DNA of 64,000 bases from JAWKZG01 sp041396125 (GTDB lineage Bacteria > Pseudomonadota > Gammaproteobacteria > Competibacterales > Competibacteraceae), in the NCBI GenBank assembly GCA_041396125.1, contig JAWKZG010000024.1:12813-76812 (forward strand). The letters are read 5' to 3'. Each line of letters starts with the position of its first letter. Position 1 is the first letter of the stretch. Position numbers and translations under genes: made by a program. The notes below the pieces were generated by a model that was given only the letters and a program-made list of their open reading frames with translations, did no database searches and had not been told where the DNA came from. Positions 63,477-64,000 of this stretch are shown here, piece after piece.

Positions 63477-64000
63477 GCGGGCGTATCGATCCACGTTTGT
63501 ATCTGGTCATCGGCCCGGATGATTGCGGTAATAATCCGGAAGATGGCGCTGGCCGGGACCCGGTCGAGATTGCCGTTGCTGCGGTGGCAGGCGGTGTCAG
63601 CGCAGTGCAGTTACGCGCCAAGGATTTGTCCGGGCGGGTGTTTCTGCAGCTGGCACTGCGCATGAAACAGGCTCTGGCTGGCAGCGGTGTGCCGCTGCTG
63701 ATCAATGATCGGGTTGATATCGCGCTGGCAGCACAGGTGGATGGGGTCCACCTTGGCCAGGACGATCTACCGGCCCGGGAAGCCCGTCGGCTCTTGGGCC
63801 CGGAGGCCATCATCGGGCTGACCGTGCGCAGCCGCAGCGAGGCCGAGCAGGCACCGTTGGAAGTGCTCGATTATCTCAGTATCGGTGGTGTTTTCGCGAC
63901 CCGCAGCAAAGACAACCCGGATCCGCCCATCGGTCTGGCTGGGCTGACGACCCTGGCGACTTTGCTGCGCGCCCGTAGCACCTTACCGCTGTGCGCGATT
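63473..64000 (+). CDS. thiE: Thiamine phosphate synthase, 3' truncated by window edge
   Basis: The first 176 codons of a TIM-barrel enzyme that joins HMP-PP and thiazole phosphate. LYLVIGPDDCG near residue 10, VEIAVAAVAGGVSAVQLRAKDLSGRVFLQLAL near 32 (QLRxK is the phosphate/HMP-PP region), VPLLINDRVDIALAAQVDGVHLGQDDLPAREARRLLG near 75 and IIGLTVRSRSEAEQA near 115 are ThiE signatures. It is translationally coupled to thiM under the TPP riboswitch. The gene runs past base 64000. Confidence 0.95.
   Translation, partial: MSGRIDPRLYLVIGPDDCGNNPEDGAGRDPVEIAVAAVAGGVSAVQLRAKDLSGRVFLQLALRMKQALAGSGVPLLINDRVDIALAAQVDGVHLGQDDLPAREARRLLGPEAIIGLTVRSRSEAEQAPLEVLDYLSIGGVFATRSKDNPDPPIGLAGLTTLATLLRARSTLPLCAI

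Noticed and set aside
1..64000. Prophage, CRISPR array or transposase in the window
   Set aside because: No integrase, capsid, terminase, transposase or regular spacer arrays are visible; all large frames fit metabolic, transport or envelope genes.

Overview
This 64 kb window is bacterial and most likely from a gammaproteobacterium. It is densely packed with short gaps and has moderately high GC. It carries an encoded-CCA tRNA-Ser, a TPP riboswitch, a PuuD/PuuE-type purine pathway and a DapC-type aminotransferase. The class is an inference from gene content, not proven. The organism looks like an aerobic heterotroph that uses one-carbon units, purines and short organic acids. Many otherwise well-conserved genes are split by single-base indels, often in short homopolymers. 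The sequence therefore probably contains uncorrected indel errors, and I treat most split genes as single genes with a probable frameshift. The worst stretches are 8.4-12.7 kb, 23-24 kb and 46.9-49.1 kb.

Layout. 0-4.2 kb: a formate dehydrogenase operon (alpha, beta, small lipoprotein, cytochrome b gamma) closed by a clear terminator. 4.2-11.1 kb: a LysR regulator, a 5-formyl-THF cyclo-ligase-like protein, and a BMP-type (purine nucleoside-like) ABC importer. 11.3-15.9 kb (minus): a three-subunit molybdenum hydroxylase of the xanthine dehydrogenase/CoxLMS superfamily with a MoaD-like protein and a small membrane protein. 16.1-21.3 kb (minus): a large bacterial alpha-2-macroglobulin with an intact thioester motif. 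21.8-26.7 kb: cell-envelope glycan genes (GT-C-like, GT4, DUF2304 plus GT2). 26.9-29.2 kb (minus): folC and folD. 29.5-35.7 kb: a corrinoid/tetrahydrofolate methyl-transfer operon. 35.8-43.4 kb: an EamA exporter, an orphan fused T6SS sheath protein (TssB-TssC type), VOC and MaiA enzymes, a Crp/Fnr regulator, DapC and a DUF1254 protein. 44-51.5 kb: a purine catabolism operon read on the minus strand from puuD to guaD, with a 2OG-Fe(II) oxygenase facing it. 51.8-57.9 kb: DoxX, a DsbA-like isomerase, two GSTs, an enoyl-CoA hydratase, a DUF4332 protein and an acyl-CoA dehydrogenase. 57.9-64 kb: tRNA-Ser, RDD, an Opp-like ABC set, a DUF1295 protein, and a TPP riboswitch with thiM and the start of thiE.

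How it fits together. The corrinoid operon could take methyl groups from an unseen donor through a corrinoid protein to THF. The two-part MTHFR and FolD would oxidise them towards formyl-THF, and formate dehydrogenase would oxidise the resulting formate and pass electrons to the quinone pool. The cyclo-ligase-like protein would rescue 5-formyl-THF. The BMP importer, the Mo-hydroxylase and the guanine deaminase/urate/allantoin operon suggest purine scavenging, although allantoate amidohydrolase is badly broken as read. The most unusual items are the orphan fused T6SS sheath gene, the unassigned methyl donor and the two unknown proteins inside the methyl-transfer operon.
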